A DNA stretch of 64,000 nucleotides from Clostridium novyi NT (lineage in GTDB: Bacteria > Bacillota > Clostridia > Clostridiales > Clostridiaceae), in assembly GCF_000014125.1 (NCBI RefSeq), contig NC_008593.1:2483721-2547720 (forward strand), given 5' to 3'. A program made the translations under genes and the position numbers. Below are positions 1 to 12,949 of the stretch, in pieces. Positions within the stretch are counted from its first letter, which is position 1; the number at the start of each line of letters is the position of its first letter. Below the pieces are notes generated by a model that worked only from the letters and a program-made list of their open reading frames with translations, did not search any database and had not been told where the DNA came from.

Positions 1-1006
1 ATTCCTCCAAATCATCACTTTTTAAGTTTTCTATTAATTTTGCAATAATCTTTCCAGTATTATTTATATCATCCATACTTACAAGTTCCACTGGAGTATG
101 CATATATTTTATTGGAATTGATACAAGCATACTGGGTACTCCTTCTCTTGTAACTTGTATATCCCATGCATCTGTTCCTGTATTTCCTGGCTCAACTTCT
201 ACTCCATAAGGTATTTTATATTTGTCGCCTATTTCTATAATTTTTTTATTTAACTTATGATGAAGATTTGGTCCATGACATATTACAGGTCCATTGCCTA
301 TTACATTTTCTCTATCATGAGTACCAAGGGCACCACTATCAAAGGTTGTATCTATTGCTATTCCAATGTCAGGATTTAAATTATAAGTTACCATTTTGGC
401 CCCTCTATGTCCAACCTCCTCTTGACATGAGCATACAAAATAAACATCTAAATCATGTTCTATATTTTGAAGTTCCTTTGCACACTGATACATAGAAACA
501 ATGCTTCCTCTATTATCTATAGTCTTGCAGGCAATTTCATTGTTTAAAAGCTCTACAAACTTTCCATTTATAGTTACAAAGTCTCCTATACGAACTATTT
601 TTTCTATATTCTCTTTTGAATACCCTGTTTCAATAGCTAAATCATCTGCTGTAACTGCCTTATCCGTATCTTTACTTGTATTTATAACTCCAAGTATATC
701 TTCTTTTCCGTGTATTGTAACTTCTCTACCTACTATTGCCTTGGGATCAACTCCAACACCTTTAAATTTTAAAGTACCATTTTCTAATATGTCATTTACA
801 ATTAGAAAGATTTCGTCTGCATGAGCCATTATCATTATGCTACCTTTTTTAGTGCCTTTTTTATGAACTATAATATTGTTCATTTCATCTATTGTAACTT
901 TGCCAAATTCACTAAAATTATCTTTTATTAATGAATATAACTTATCCTCTCTACTACTTGGAGCATGAGCTAAAGTTAGTTTTTTTAATAGTTCTTTATT
1001 ATCCAC
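1..1006 (-). CDS. M42 family metallo-aminopeptidase (partial, runs off left edge)
   Basis: Cytosolic dinuclear-metal aminopeptidase of the M42 (glutamyl aminopeptidase / YsdC / TET) family, which trims peptides from the N-terminus. I read a continuous frame from a GTG start at 1006, preceded by a strong AGGAGG site six bases upstream, to the window edge; about 335 residues are present and the C-terminus is missing. Family landmarks appear in order: MAHADE near residue 65 (first metal His/Asp), IDNRG near 180 (bridging Asp), CQEEVGHRG near 215 (general base and ligand Glu pair), AIDTTFD near 240, and KYMHTPVE near 310 (last His ligand). All ligands are intact. The exact specificity within M42 cannot be read from sequence. 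Confidence 0.9.
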   Translation of the reverse strand, partial: MDNKELLKKLTLAHAPSSREDKLYSLIKDNFSEFGKVTIDEMNNIIVHKKGTKKGSIMIMAHADEIFLIVNDILENGTLKFKGVGVDPKAIVGREVTIHGKEDILGVINTSKDTDKAVTADDLAIETGYSKENIEKIVRIGDFVTINGKFVELLNNEIACKTIDNRGSIVSMYQCAKELQNIEHDLDVYFVCSCQEEVGHRGAKMVTYNLNPDIGIAIDTTFDSGALGTHDRENVIGNGPVICHGPNLHHKLNKKIIEIGDKYKIPYGVEVEPGNTGTDAWDIQVTREGVPSMLVSIPIKYMHTPVELVSMDDINNTGKIIAKLIENLKSDDLEE

Positions 1007-1109
1007 ACTATCCCTCCTGCTTAAATTTTATTATGAATTTAAAATTTTTATTTTGATTTAGTGTATATTTTTTTCGTAACTGTACATAATGTAAATAAAC
1101 CCGAAATGA

Positions 1110-1157
1110 AAGAAACCGTGTAGATAACTCCCCCCTGAATTACTCACGGTTTCTTTT
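1110..1157 (-). terminator. Rho-independent terminator after amidase gene
   Basis: AGAAACCGTG and CACGGTTTCT form a 10-bp stem around a loop rich in C (G on the minus strand). On the minus strand the stem is followed by a short T-rich tail, just past the amidase stop codon. It also separates the amidase from the M42 gene. Confidence 0.75.
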
Positions 1158-1160
1158 AAT

Positions 1161-2090
1161 TTATTTAAATATTTCACTTACTCCATTTGCAAGTGATTTA
1201 GCTATCTTATCTTTATAGGAATCTGTACTTAACTTTTTATCTTCTTCTGGATTTGACAAAAATCCCATTTCAACTAATACAACAGGAACAGTAGACCAGT
1301 TAAATCCTGTTAAATCTTTTCTTTCTATAACACCTCTATTTTTCATTCCAACTTCTCTTGTTAATGTGCTTATTAACTTTTCTCCATAAACTCTACTTTG
1401 ATTGTATATAGCTTTTGTACTACCACCATTTGATGGTATTAACATTGATGCACCGTTTGTAGACTTACTTTCTGAAGAATCTGCATGAATTCTTATAACA
1501 AGAGCTGCATTTACATTGTTACCAACCTTTGCCCTTTCAATATTACTCATAGTCTTATTATTATCAGTTTTCGTCATAATAACAGTAAAACCTTTTTGCT
1601 CTAAATATTTTTTTAATTTTACCGCTACATCCATGTTTACTTTATACTCTGGTGTTTTTGTTACAACTCCATCTGCACCGCTTGTTTGTCTTGCTTTTTT
1701 AACAGATGAATTTGGAGATACTGGTTCTTTATTTGAATCTCCCCTGCTTGCATGACCAGGATCTAACACTATTACATTTTTTGAATTTTTTACTTTTGAT
1801 GCTTTATCTAAAGTTTTATCTTCTTTTATTTCTTTAGATTGTTCATTTTTATTTTCTTTCTCTAACTGTTTACCCTCTTTAGCTTCTTGTATTTTTTCCT
1901 TTTCCTTAGAATCCGTCTCTAATTTTTCAATATCTTCATTAGTTTTAGCTTTTTCTAATGCTTTCATAGCCGCATTTGCTTCTACTTTTTTAGAAACTAT
2001 TTCATTTTTATTATCTATGTTTTTATTTTTACATGCCGAAAATGTAAGTAGCACTAATATAGATAATAAAACAACTTTTACTCTTTTCAT
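1161..2090 (-). CDS. N-acetylmuramoyl-L-alanine amidase (Amidase_3), lipoprotein-like
   Basis: Zinc-dependent cell-wall amidase that cuts the bond between N-acetylmuramic acid and L-alanine in peptidoglycan. The N-terminus (residues 1-20) is a signal peptide ending in FSAC, a slightly atypical lipobox, so membrane anchoring outside the cell is likely. Residues 22-105 are a Lys/Glu-rich, probably coiled spacer. The catalytic domain begins at NVIVLDPGH (about residue 105; zinc His), continues through a TPEY segment (zinc Glu), RIHAD near 200 (second His) and ends with VEMGFLSNPEED (catalytic Glu) near 275. The start has an AGGGGA site. The gene is monocistronic, with its own terminator. It could act in vegetative growth, sporulation or germination; the sequence does not say which. 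Confidence 0.9.
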   Translation of the reverse strand: MKRVKVVLLSILVLLTFSACKNKNIDNKNEIVSKKVEANAAMKALEKAKTNEDIEKLETDSKEKEKIQEAKEGKQLEKENKNEQSKEIKEDKTLDKASKVKNSKNVIVLDPGHASRGDSNKEPVSPNSSVKKARQTSGADGVVTKTPEYKVNMDVAVKLKKYLEQKGFTVIMTKTDNNKTMSNIERAKVGNNVNAALVIRIHADSSESKSTNGASMLIPSNGGSTKAIYNQSRVYGEKLISTLTREVGMKNRGVIERKDLTGFNWSTVPVVLVEMGFLSNPEEDKKLSTDSYKDKIAKSLANGVSEIFK

Positions 2091-2168
2091 GTTATCCCCT
2101 CACTTTTATGTATATCTACAATTTTACCATAAAACTACATTATGTTTTAAGTAAAGACTTATTTTATT

Positions 2169-2203
2169 AAAAAAAGACTTGATGAAACTCATCAAGTCTT
2201 AAA
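2169..2203 (-). terminator. Rho-independent terminator after mscS-like gene
   Basis: AAGACTTGATG / CATCAAGTCTT perfect stem with a run of seven T on the minus strand, about 35 bases past the stop of the channel gene. Confidence 0.9.
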
Positions 2204-2235
2204 CTATATATACTATATTCTCATTTTATCAATTG

Positions 2236-3462
2236 TTATTTATTATTTTCACTAGTTTCTTCAGTATTAATTTCTTTAGCATTATTTTTTTCTTCAATAT
2301 TATCATTGTCTAAGCTGTTGTAATTGTCTTTTTCCTTGTCTTCCTTTACTAAAGGATTTTCAAAATAAATACTAGTACTTGGAAATGCCATTGATGTTCC
2401 CACCCTATCCACAATCTCTAATATTTGAAAGTTTATATCTTCTTTTATTTTTAAATACTTTGCATATTCTGCTGTATTAGTAAGACAATTTATAACTATA
2501 TTTAAGCTACTATCTGCAAACTCATGAAAATTCACATATAAATTTTCATTTCTTATATTTTTATTATTAATAAGTACTTTTCTAATTTCAGTTAAACACA
2601 TTTCTATTTGCTCTTTAGTTGTGCTATATGAAAGTCCTATTGTAAAATATATTTTTCTAGATTTTCTTCTAGTTAAGTTGAATATTGTACCATTTGCTAT
2701 AGTTGAGTTTGGTTCAATTATTATACTTTTATCTAATGCTCTAACCTTTGTACTTCTAAAGTTAATGTCCTCAACAATACCTTCTACATTAGGAGTTCTT
2801 ATATAATCCCCAATAGAAAACGGTTTGTCTAATATAATCATGAAGCCTGCAATTATATTGGCAAGTGCATCTTTAGCAGCAAAAGCTATGGCAGCACCAC
2901 CAATTCCAACTCCAGTTAAAAATCCATTTACATTGTATCCCCATTCGCTTAGTATCATAATTACAGTAAAGCTAATTATGATAAACTTCATTATCCTTGC
3001 TAAAAATGAAAATACTATTTTATCTAATTTAGAATTTAATTTTCCAGACAATCTATCATATAACCATGAATATTCTGCTGTTAAGTTACAAAAACCCCAA
3101 CTTGTTAATGCTATAACTGAAGAATTTAACAATCTATTTAAAAGAGTATTGCTATCTAAGTTATATGAAAATGCTTTTCCTAGATATAATATGGCAAAAT
3201 ATATACCCATAACAATAAAGAATACACCTAATGGCTCTTGAAAAGCTTCAGTTATCTTTACATTTAATTGCGTCTTTGTTCTTTTACTTATTTTTATAGA
3301 TATTTTTAATATAAGTTTTGTTATTAACTTTCTTAATACTAAAAACATTAGAAATATTGCTATTCCTATGCCTATGTACTTTAAGGTATCTATACTAACT
3401 CTTCTTCCAAGGATAGTTATGGTTTTTACGGTAGTTTCAAGTACTTCTTGTGCTTCGTCCAT
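2236..3462 (-). CDS. MscS-family mechanosensitive ion channel
   Basis: Membrane channel that opens under turgor to release solutes. I start at the ATG at 3462 because AGGAGGGG lies seven bases before it; the frame stays open 21 bases further up but with no site. The product is about 408 residues. An N-terminal part has several hydrophobic helices; the Gly/Ala-rich pore helix (GVGIGGAAIAFAAKDALANI) lies near residue 190, followed by the FSIGDYI start of the beta domain, the hallmark of the family. The last 50 residues are an Asn/Glu/Lys-rich acidic tail beyond the usual fold. The gene is alone, with a terminator on each side. Confidence 0.93.
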   Translation of the reverse strand: MDEAQEVLETTVKTITILGRRVSIDTLKYIGIGIAIFLMFLVLRKLITKLILKISIKISKRTKTQLNVKITEAFQEPLGVFFIVMGIYFAILYLGKAFSYNLDSNTLLNRLLNSSVIALTSWGFCNLTAEYSWLYDRLSGKLNSKLDKIVFSFLARIMKFIIISFTVIMILSEWGYNVNGFLTGVGIGGAAIAFAAKDALANIIAGFMIILDKPFSIGDYIRTPNVEGIVEDINFRSTKVRALDKSIIIEPNSTIANGTIFNLTRRKSRKIYFTIGLSYSTTKEQIEMCLTEIRKVLINNKNIRNENLYVNFHEFADSSLNIVINCLTNTAEYAKYLKIKEDINFQILEIVDRVGTSMAFPSTSIYFENPLVKEDKEKDNYNSLDNDNIEEKNNAKEINTEETSENNK

Positions 3463-3515
3463 TGTTCCCCTCCTATAATACAATATTATTTATTATATTA
3501 TATTTTTTTATATAA

Positions 3516-3546
3516 AAAAGACGCATCTTAATTAAAGATGCGTCTT
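3516..3546 (-). terminator. Terminator of rRNA operon 1 / tRNA-Lys
   Basis: AAGACGCATCTT / AAGATGCGTCTT stem followed by T-rich DNA on the minus strand, beginning one or two bases after the CCA end of tRNA-Lys. Confidence 0.92.
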
Positions 3547-3547
3547 T

Positions 3548-3623
3548 TGGTGATCCACCGGGGAATCGAACCCCGGACAACATGATTAAAAGTCATGTGC
3601 TCTACCGACTGAGCTAGTGAATC
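3548..3623 (-). tRNA. tRNA-Lys (TTT)
   Basis: Cloverleaf reads GATTCAC acceptor arm paired with GTGGATC, anticodon loop CTTTTAA (anticodon TTT), T-loop TTCGATT and an encoded CCA end. It is the last gene of rRNA operon 1. Confidence 0.95.
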
Positions 3624-3630
3624 ATATTTA

Positions 3631-3747
3631 CCTGGCGACGACCTACTCTTCCACACCGTCTCCAGTGCAGTACCATCGGCGCTTTGAAGCTTAACCATCG
3701 TGTTCGGTATGGGAACGGGTGTTACCTTCAAGCCATAATCACCAGAT
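3631..3747 (-). rRNA. rrf: 5S rRNA (operon 1)
   Basis: About 117 nt with the conserved 5S core (minus strand CCCGTTCCCATACCGAACAC near the middle) and complementary ends CTGG.../...CCAGG. It lies between the 23S gene and tRNA-Lys. Ends are estimated within a few bases. Confidence 0.93.
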
Positions 3748-6781
<3,034 letters not shown>

Positions 6782-6798
6782 ATTTCTTGAAAGACTTA

Positions 6799-8439
<1,641 letters not shown>

Positions 8440-8472
8440 CATTTTCTTTCGCCATCTCTTGACAGCTTATTC

Positions 8473-8501
8473 ATTATATCAATTTGAAATCTCTTTGTCA
8501 A
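8473..8501 (-). promoter_or_regulatory. rRNA operon 1 promoter (sigma-A type)
   Basis: TTGACA at 8501-8496 and TATAAT at 8478-8473 on the minus strand, spaced by exactly 17 bases and reading into 16S. Both hexamers match consensus. Confidence 0.88.
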
Positions 8502-8722
8502 CAACTTTTTTAAACTTTTTTAATTTCTTAAAATCATTTATTAAGTTGTTTCCTTGATTTCGTATCGTCTCTCGTGACGACAAGGAATATCTTATCAGAA
8601 TAATAATTATCATGTTTTATACAATTTATTTATTATGACAAATTACAACTTTTTTTCTCCATGATTCTTCATTTTTCTTAAAATTTATATTATAGACACT
8701 CCAGGATAAGTATACATTAATA
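8502..8722 (-). promoter_or_regulatory. Upstream regulatory region of rRNA operon 1
   Basis: No gene here. It holds an inverted repeat (TCGTC / GACGA, 8565-8580) beside a GATAAGATATTCC block, and a motif GACACTCCAGGATAAGTATAC at 8695-8715. Counterparts of both are found before operons 2 and 3, so the region is probably an extended rRNA promoter region, possibly with a second, weaker promoter. The inverted repeat and motif are visible; the role is inferred. Confidence 0.5.
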
Positions 8723-8725
8723 AAA

Positions 8726-8758
8726 ATAATCCCAATAGCAAAATGCCATTGGGATTAA
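8726..8758 (-). terminator. Terminator of tcdA-MFS-GNAT operon
   Basis: AATCCCAATGGCA / TGCTATTGGGATT stem with a T-rich tail on the minus strand, directly after the acetyltransferase stop. Confidence 0.88.
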
Positions 8759-8764
8759 ATATAT

Positions 8765-9703
8765 TTATTCTTTTGTTATATAAAATATCTTGTGATCTCT
8801 CCATTTTCCATTAATAAATAAATACTTTTTACTAACTCCAACTTCCTCAAAACCACAACCTTTTAGTACACATTGAGACGGAATATTATCCACTAATGTA
8901 CTTGCTTCTATTCTGTGTAAGTCCATATCATCAAAGGCATAATCTAAAACTAAATTTAAAGCTTCTTTCATATATCCATTCTTTTGATACTTCTCATCTA
9001 TAGAATATCCAACAAAGGCATTGTGAAATACTCCTAAAACTATATTGCTAAGTTGAATTTTCCCAATAAACTTTTTATCTTTATATATTCCAAAGTTAAC
9101 ACTTGTACCATTTAAAAACTGTTTGTATCCTTCCATTAAAAGTTCTCTTTGACCCTTTAATGTATAAAAATCCGCATCTCTAGATGGTTCAAATGGTTTT
9201 AAATAATCTTTGTTTCTAACATAGTACTCGTATACATCTTTAGAATCCTCTGGTGTTAAAATCTTAAGCTCTATTCTATTTCCCCTAAGTCTAAATACAT
9301 TTATATTATTACAATTTTTAAAGGTTTTAATATCGATGCCAAAAAGCAATTCATTTTCATATACACCATTATTAATTACACTATCTTGAATCATACCCTC
9401 TAGCATAAATCCAAGTTGTACAAATGGCGAAACATTTATATCTTCATTAGTTATAAAAGTCATTTTGTGAACTAATTGCTCTTTGCATATCTTATCTATG
9501 ATCATAACAATTGATTGCTTTAAATGGTTTTCATACTTGTCATCTTTTTTGTAGAATTTCATTCTTATACAGCAATACTTATTTTCCTTGTTAAAATCTA
9601 ATATATATATTCTACCCATATTAATTCCATATGTATCTTTTATAATATATTCTGTATTTTTCCCATTAGCTTTTATAATTTCAACACCATTTTGTTTAAA
9701 CAT
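8765..9703 (-). CDS. Tandem GNAT-family acetyltransferase
   Basis: 312 residues. The C-terminal half (about 135-312) is a RimJ/RimL-type GNAT domain: it starts LRGNRIELKILTPEDS, has the acetyl-CoA-loop-like YQKNGYMKEAL near 235 and ends with the family's CGFEEVGVSKKYLF pattern. These enzymes move an acetyl group from acetyl-CoA to an amine, often a protein N-terminus. Residues 1-125 look like a degenerate second GNAT fold (MGRIYILDF ... MTFITNEDI ... FVQLGFMLEGMI), giving a two-domain protein; that half lacks a clear CoA-binding loop. The gene is last in an operon, 14 bases after the MFS stop. Substrate unknown. Confidence 0.8.
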   Translation of the reverse strand: MFKQNGVEIIKANGKNTEYIIKDTYGINMGRIYILDFNKENKYCCIRMKFYKKDDKYENHLKQSIVMIIDKICKEQLVHKMTFITNEDINVSPFVQLGFMLEGMIQDSVINNGVYENELLFGIDIKTFKNCNNINVFRLRGNRIELKILTPEDSKDVYEYYVRNKDYLKPFEPSRDADFYTLKGQRELLMEGYKQFLNGTSVNFGIYKDKKFIGKIQLSNIVLGVFHNAFVGYSIDEKYQKNGYMKEALNLVLDYAFDDMDLHRIEASTLVDNIPSQCVLKGCGFEEVGVSKKYLFINGKWRDHKIFYITKE

Positions 9704-9717
9704 TTTTCTCTCTCCTA

Positions 9718-10896
9718 TTACCCTCTATCCGCTAAGCTTCTAGTATTTATATAAATTAAGAAAACACAAATAAGACATAATAATAAACATGTTGGCATTA
9801 CATAATAAGTCTTATATACGCCTATGACATCGTTTAAAAATCCTATTAAAAGATTCATAACCATTCCTATAAAAGATCCTACAGTTACAACTAATCCAGT
9901 AATATAAGATACATTCTTCTTAAATACATGGCTTAAAGTTACAACCATTGTAGGAAATACTATAGCAAAGAATAATCCTGAAATTGATATTATAATTATA
10001 CCACTTTCTCCTAACACTAATCCTGATAAATATAATATTAATGCAATAGCTACGGAAATTAAAACACTTTTAAAATATCCTATCTTTTCAACTACAAATC
10101 CTCCTAGCAGTCTTCCAATAGTTAACATTCCAAAGAATAATGCAGCATAAAATGAACATTTCTTTTCGTTAAATCCATAATTGTCATACATAAAGTTTAC
10201 AAACCAAGCTCCTGTATTTTGTTCAGCAGCTATATAAAATCCTAGTGTTCCCATATAAAAATAAACTAACTTGTTAGTTAATATACTCTTGTAATCTATT
10301 TTTTCAGCTTTTGTAGTAGTTGTTGCACTTGGCATCTTTATAAATATAAATCCTACAAATATAACAGCTGATATTATTGCAATAATTAAATAAACTTGTC
10401 TCCAAGTCATTCCATTATATAACATAACCCCTGTTAATCTTTGAGTTATTGTTGCTCCAAGTCCATAGAAAAAATGTGTTAAATTCATTAAAACTGCCTG
10501 AAACCCAACAGCAATTAACGGAATCATAGTATTTACGCCTATGGCAATGAGAGCTTGCCCTGCATTTAATATAAATAAATTTAGCATATATATTGCAAAA
10601 TTTTTAGATAAAAATAACCCTATTGGCGATAAAACTATCAATAAAAATCCTAATATAAAAACCTTTTTATGTCCTATATTTTCACTTAAAAATCCGCCTA
10701 GATATGTGAAAACCATATATCCTAGCGAACATGCTAAAAGTGTCCATGAAATTTCTTTATTGTTAACAGCAAAATCACTTTTAATAGCTGGTACAAAAGG
10801 TCCTCTTACGTTATCATACATAGCTACTAAAATCATCATTATAAAAACAAATACTATGGGAATAAACTTTTTTACTTCAATACTCTTCTTGGTCAT
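9718..10896 (-). CDS. Major facilitator superfamily transporter
   Basis: Hydrophobic protein of about 392 residues with around 12 predicted membrane helices, typical of MFS secondary transporters. A loop with GHKKVFILGF follows helix 2, as in the MFS motif-A region. I prefer the ATG at 10896 (MTKKSIEV) because AAAAAGGA lies eight bases upstream; an in-frame ATG at 10905 sits directly against that site. The start region overlaps the tcdA stop, so the two genes are probably translationally coupled. Substrate cannot be told; a drug or nutrient role is equally possible. Confidence 0.87.
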   Translation of the reverse strand: MTKKSIEVKKFIPIVFVFIMMILVAMYDNVRGPFVPAIKSDFAVNNKEISWTLLACSLGYMVFTYLGGFLSENIGHKKVFILGFLLIVLSPIGLFLSKNFAIYMLNLFILNAGQALIAIGVNTMIPLIAVGFQAVLMNLTHFFYGLGATITQRLTGVMLYNGMTWRQVYLIIAIISAVIFVGFIFIKMPSATTTTKAEKIDYKSILTNKLVYFYMGTLGFYIAAEQNTGAWFVNFMYDNYGFNEKKCSFYAALFFGMLTIGRLLGGFVVEKIGYFKSVLISVAIALILYLSGLVLGESGIIIISISGLFFAIVFPTMVVTLSHVFKKNVSYITGLVVTVGSFIGMVMNLLIGFLNDVIGVYKTYYVMPTCLLLCLICVFLIYINTRSLADRG

Positions 10897-10897
10897 A

Positions 10898-11614
10898 TCA
10901 TTCATCCTTTTTAATTAAATTTTTTACAACCTCTCCTGCAATAATAAGTCCTGCAACAGAAGGAACAAATGAAACACTACCTGGAGACTGTTTTCTCTCG
11001 TTTTTCTCTTCTTCTCTTATTTGTGGTTTTATTGGTAGTTCTTCAGAGTATACAACCTTTAAATGCTTTACATTTAATCTTTTTAATTCTCTTCTCATAA
11101 CCTTAGCTAAGGGACAAACGTTGGTTTTATATATATCACTTACTTGTAACTTTGTTGGATCAAGTTTATTTCCTGTTCCCATGCTACTTATAAGCTTTAT
11201 ATTATTCTTTTCACACCAAACAGCTACTGCTATTTTTGAAGTTACAGTATCTATAGCATCGATTACATAGTCAGTATCTAAATCAATTAATTCCCCTAAA
11301 TTATCTTGATTTATAAATACTTTATGTGATGTTACATTACATTCTGGATTAATATCTTTTATTCTATCTTCCATAACTTCTACTTTAGACTTTCCTATAG
11401 TACTTGTAGTAGCAATTATTTGTCTATTGATATTACTCTCATCTACAACATCTTTATCAACCAATACTATATTTCCAACACCGCTTCTTGCAATGCCTTC
11501 TGTAACAAATCCTCCTACTCCCCCAACACCTAATATAACCACTTTAGATTTCTTTAGTGTCTCGATATTATCTACTCCTAATATCTTTTCTGTTCTTATT
11601 AACCAATTTCCCAT
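10898..11614 (-). CDS. tcdA: tRNA threonylcarbamoyladenosine dehydratase TcdA (ThiF/HesA fold)
   Basis: E1-like enzyme that uses ATP to turn t6A at position 37 of ANN-decoding tRNAs into its cyclic form ct6A. The product of 238 residues has the nucleotide-binding GVGGVGGFVTEGIARSG loop near residue 30, the LVDKDVVDESNINRQ strand near 50-65 with the catalytic Arg, and a VCPLAKVMRRELK segment with the conserved Cys near 170. The length matches TcdA rather than the longer MoeB/ThiF. It begins a three-gene operon with the MFS and GNAT genes; the link with them is not obvious functionally. Confidence 0.88.
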   Translation of the reverse strand: MGNWLIRTEKILGVDNIETLKKSKVVILGVGGVGGFVTEGIARSGVGNIVLVDKDVVDESNINRQIIATTSTIGKSKVEVMEDRIKDINPECNVTSHKVFINQDNLGELIDLDTDYVIDAIDTVTSKIAVAVWCEKNNIKLISSMGTGNKLDPTKLQVSDIYKTNVCPLAKVMRRELKRLNVKHLKVVYSEELPIKPQIREEEKNERKQSPGSVSFVPSVAGLIIAGEVVKNLIKKDE

Positions 11615-11669
11615 AAGTTCTTTTCATCCCCTATATGTTTTTTTGGTACCCACATACCTTTATTATACT

Positions 11670-11700
11670 AAAAAAACTGCGAATTATTTCGCAGTTTAAA
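11670..11700 (-). terminator. Rho-independent terminator
   Basis: AAACTGCGAAA / TTTCGCAGTTT stem with T runs on both sides, so it may work in both directions. It ends transcription from the small gene at 11788-11973 before tcdA. Confidence 0.85.
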
Positions 11701-11787
11701 AATTATTTAGCATTAAATATTATACACAATTTATTTTTACTATACAAATAAATTTATTTTCATTTATTTTATATTTTAATATTAGAA

Positions 11788-11973
11788 CTAATTTCTGCCT
11801 ATTACATCTATTACTTCATCAAACAATCCCTTGGTGCATTTTCCTCCTATAAAATTTTTACAATTAGAACAACTCTCGGAATTACTTAACATACTTAGTG
11901 ATGCAATTGTATACTTAGGATTATAACCAACACAATTTTGTGCCACTATCATCTTCATACTATTAGATATCAT
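11788..11973 (-). CDS. Small Cys-containing protein, unknown
   Basis: 61 residues. The C-terminal half has CSNCKNFIGGKC, three cysteines in a C-x2-C-x7-C arrangement that could bind a metal; a further Cys is at residue 14. The start has AGGCGGTG 7-10 bases upstream. I do not recognise a family. It lies near another small cysteine-rich gene (12137-12316) whose spacing CERCTEYKNNRC is very similar (C-x2-C-x7-C), so both may bind a metal ion in the same way. Confidence 0.6.
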   Translation of the reverse strand: MISNSMKMIVAQNCVGYNPKYTIASLSMLSNSESCSNCKNFIGGKCTKGLFDEVIDVIGRN

Positions 11974-12105
11974 ATATTAACACCGCCTTAGAATGTTATT
12001 CTGTGTTAATACATATTTTGCCCTAAGGTCACTAAAAAATACACTACTACATTAAAATTTACTATAACCCATAAAATTATAAATTAATTTACTTTAGTAT
12101 AAATA

Positions 12106-12140
12106 AAAAAAGATATAGAAAAATTATTCTATATCTTTAA
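12106..12140 (-). terminator. Terminator overlapping end of the 59-aa Cys-rich gene
   Basis: AAAGATATAGAATAATTTTTCTATATCTTT stem with a run of seven T on the minus strand. The stop codon of the 12137-12316 gene lies in the first stem strand. Confidence 0.85.
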
Positions 12141-12316
12141 TAATAGTATTCATCATCATCGCATATAACTGATTCAGTTTCTCTACAATATCTTGTAATC
12201 AAACATTCTCCTAAATTTCTAGGACATCCCTTGCACATGCAATCAGTTACCTTTGTATCACATCTGTTATTTTTATATTCTGTGCATCTTTCACAGTTAT
12301 TTTGAATAACTGACAT
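12137..12316 (-). CDS. 59-residue protein with nine cysteines, unknown
   Basis: Found by reading the minus strand directly: ATG at 12316 with TTGGAGGT eight bases before it, stop at 12137. The protein has nine Cys in 59 residues, beginning CERCTEYKNNRCDTK and continuing CMCKGCPRN, then single Cys near 38, 44 and 52, and ends in an acidic/Tyr tail. This density of paired cysteines suggests bound zinc or an iron-sulfur cluster, but no family is recognised. It has its own ribosome site and terminator, and lies 34 bases downstream of the Nudix gene, possibly in the same transcript. Confidence 0.72.
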   Translation of the reverse strand: MSVIQNNCERCTEYKNNRCDTKVTDCMCKGCPRNLGECLITRYCRETESVICDDDEYYY

Positions 12317-12350
12317 ACTTCATACCTCCAATATACAAAACACTTACAAA

Positions 12351-12848
12351 TTAATTATATCCATCTTCATCTAAGATCTTTCTTATTACTCTTTTTCCTA
12401 TTTTATCTTCTGTCATTTGTGGTAAAGCATCTTTTATATGAACCCAATTTACCCATTCCACTTCATCAGATTTTAATATTTCTCCATCTAAATAATCAGC
12501 TCTAAAGGTAAGCATAAGAAGTTCTGTTGGTTCTACAAAATCACTTCCCAAATATCTAACGTTATTCACCGTTATACCAGTTTCCTCTTTAACCTCACGT
12601 ATAACTGTATCTTCTACTTCCTCTCCAATGTCTACGTATCCTGAAATTAACACTTTAGAATCCTTATATATGTAACTCTGTTTCATTAAAAGAACCTTAT
12701 CTTCCTTTAATACAGCAACAACTATACAAGGTTTTGGCAACTCAAAAAACATTTTATCATCTACAGGACAATAAGGTACATACCCCTCATCCCAACTATC
12801 TCTAAGTTCTAGTTTGTTTCCACATATAGGACAAAATTTATAAATCAT
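12351..12848 (-). CDS. Nudix hydrolase with N-terminal zinc ribbon
   Basis: 165 residues. CPICG at 7-11 and PYCPVDD at about 26-32 make a four-Cys zinc ribbon of the kind found in NudC-type NADH pyrophosphatases. A Nudix box follows near residue 90, with GYVDIGE then REVKEETGI (G-x5-E-x7-REV-x-EE-x-G), the Mg2+-binding catalytic helix. It hydrolyses a nucleoside diphosphate linked to another group; NAD(H)-like or damaged nucleotide substrates are possible, but the protein is shorter than NudC and lacks its C-terminal SQPWPFPxS signature as far as I can see. RBS GGGGGTAAA precedes the ATG. Confidence 0.88.
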   Translation of the reverse strand: MIYKFCPICGNKLELRDSWDEGYVPYCPVDDKMFFELPKPCIVVAVLKEDKVLLMKQSYIYKDSKVLISGYVDIGEEVEDTVIREVKEETGITVNNVRYLGSDFVEPTELLMLTFRADYLDGEILKSDEVEWVNWVHIKDALPQMTEDKIGKRVIRKILDEDGYN

Positions 12849-12949
12849 ATCATTTACCCCCTAAAATAAGTGTTAACTTATAACTTAATTATAGTCTATT
12901 TACATTTATTAGTATAGTTAATTATATTAATGTAACACTTTTAATGAAT

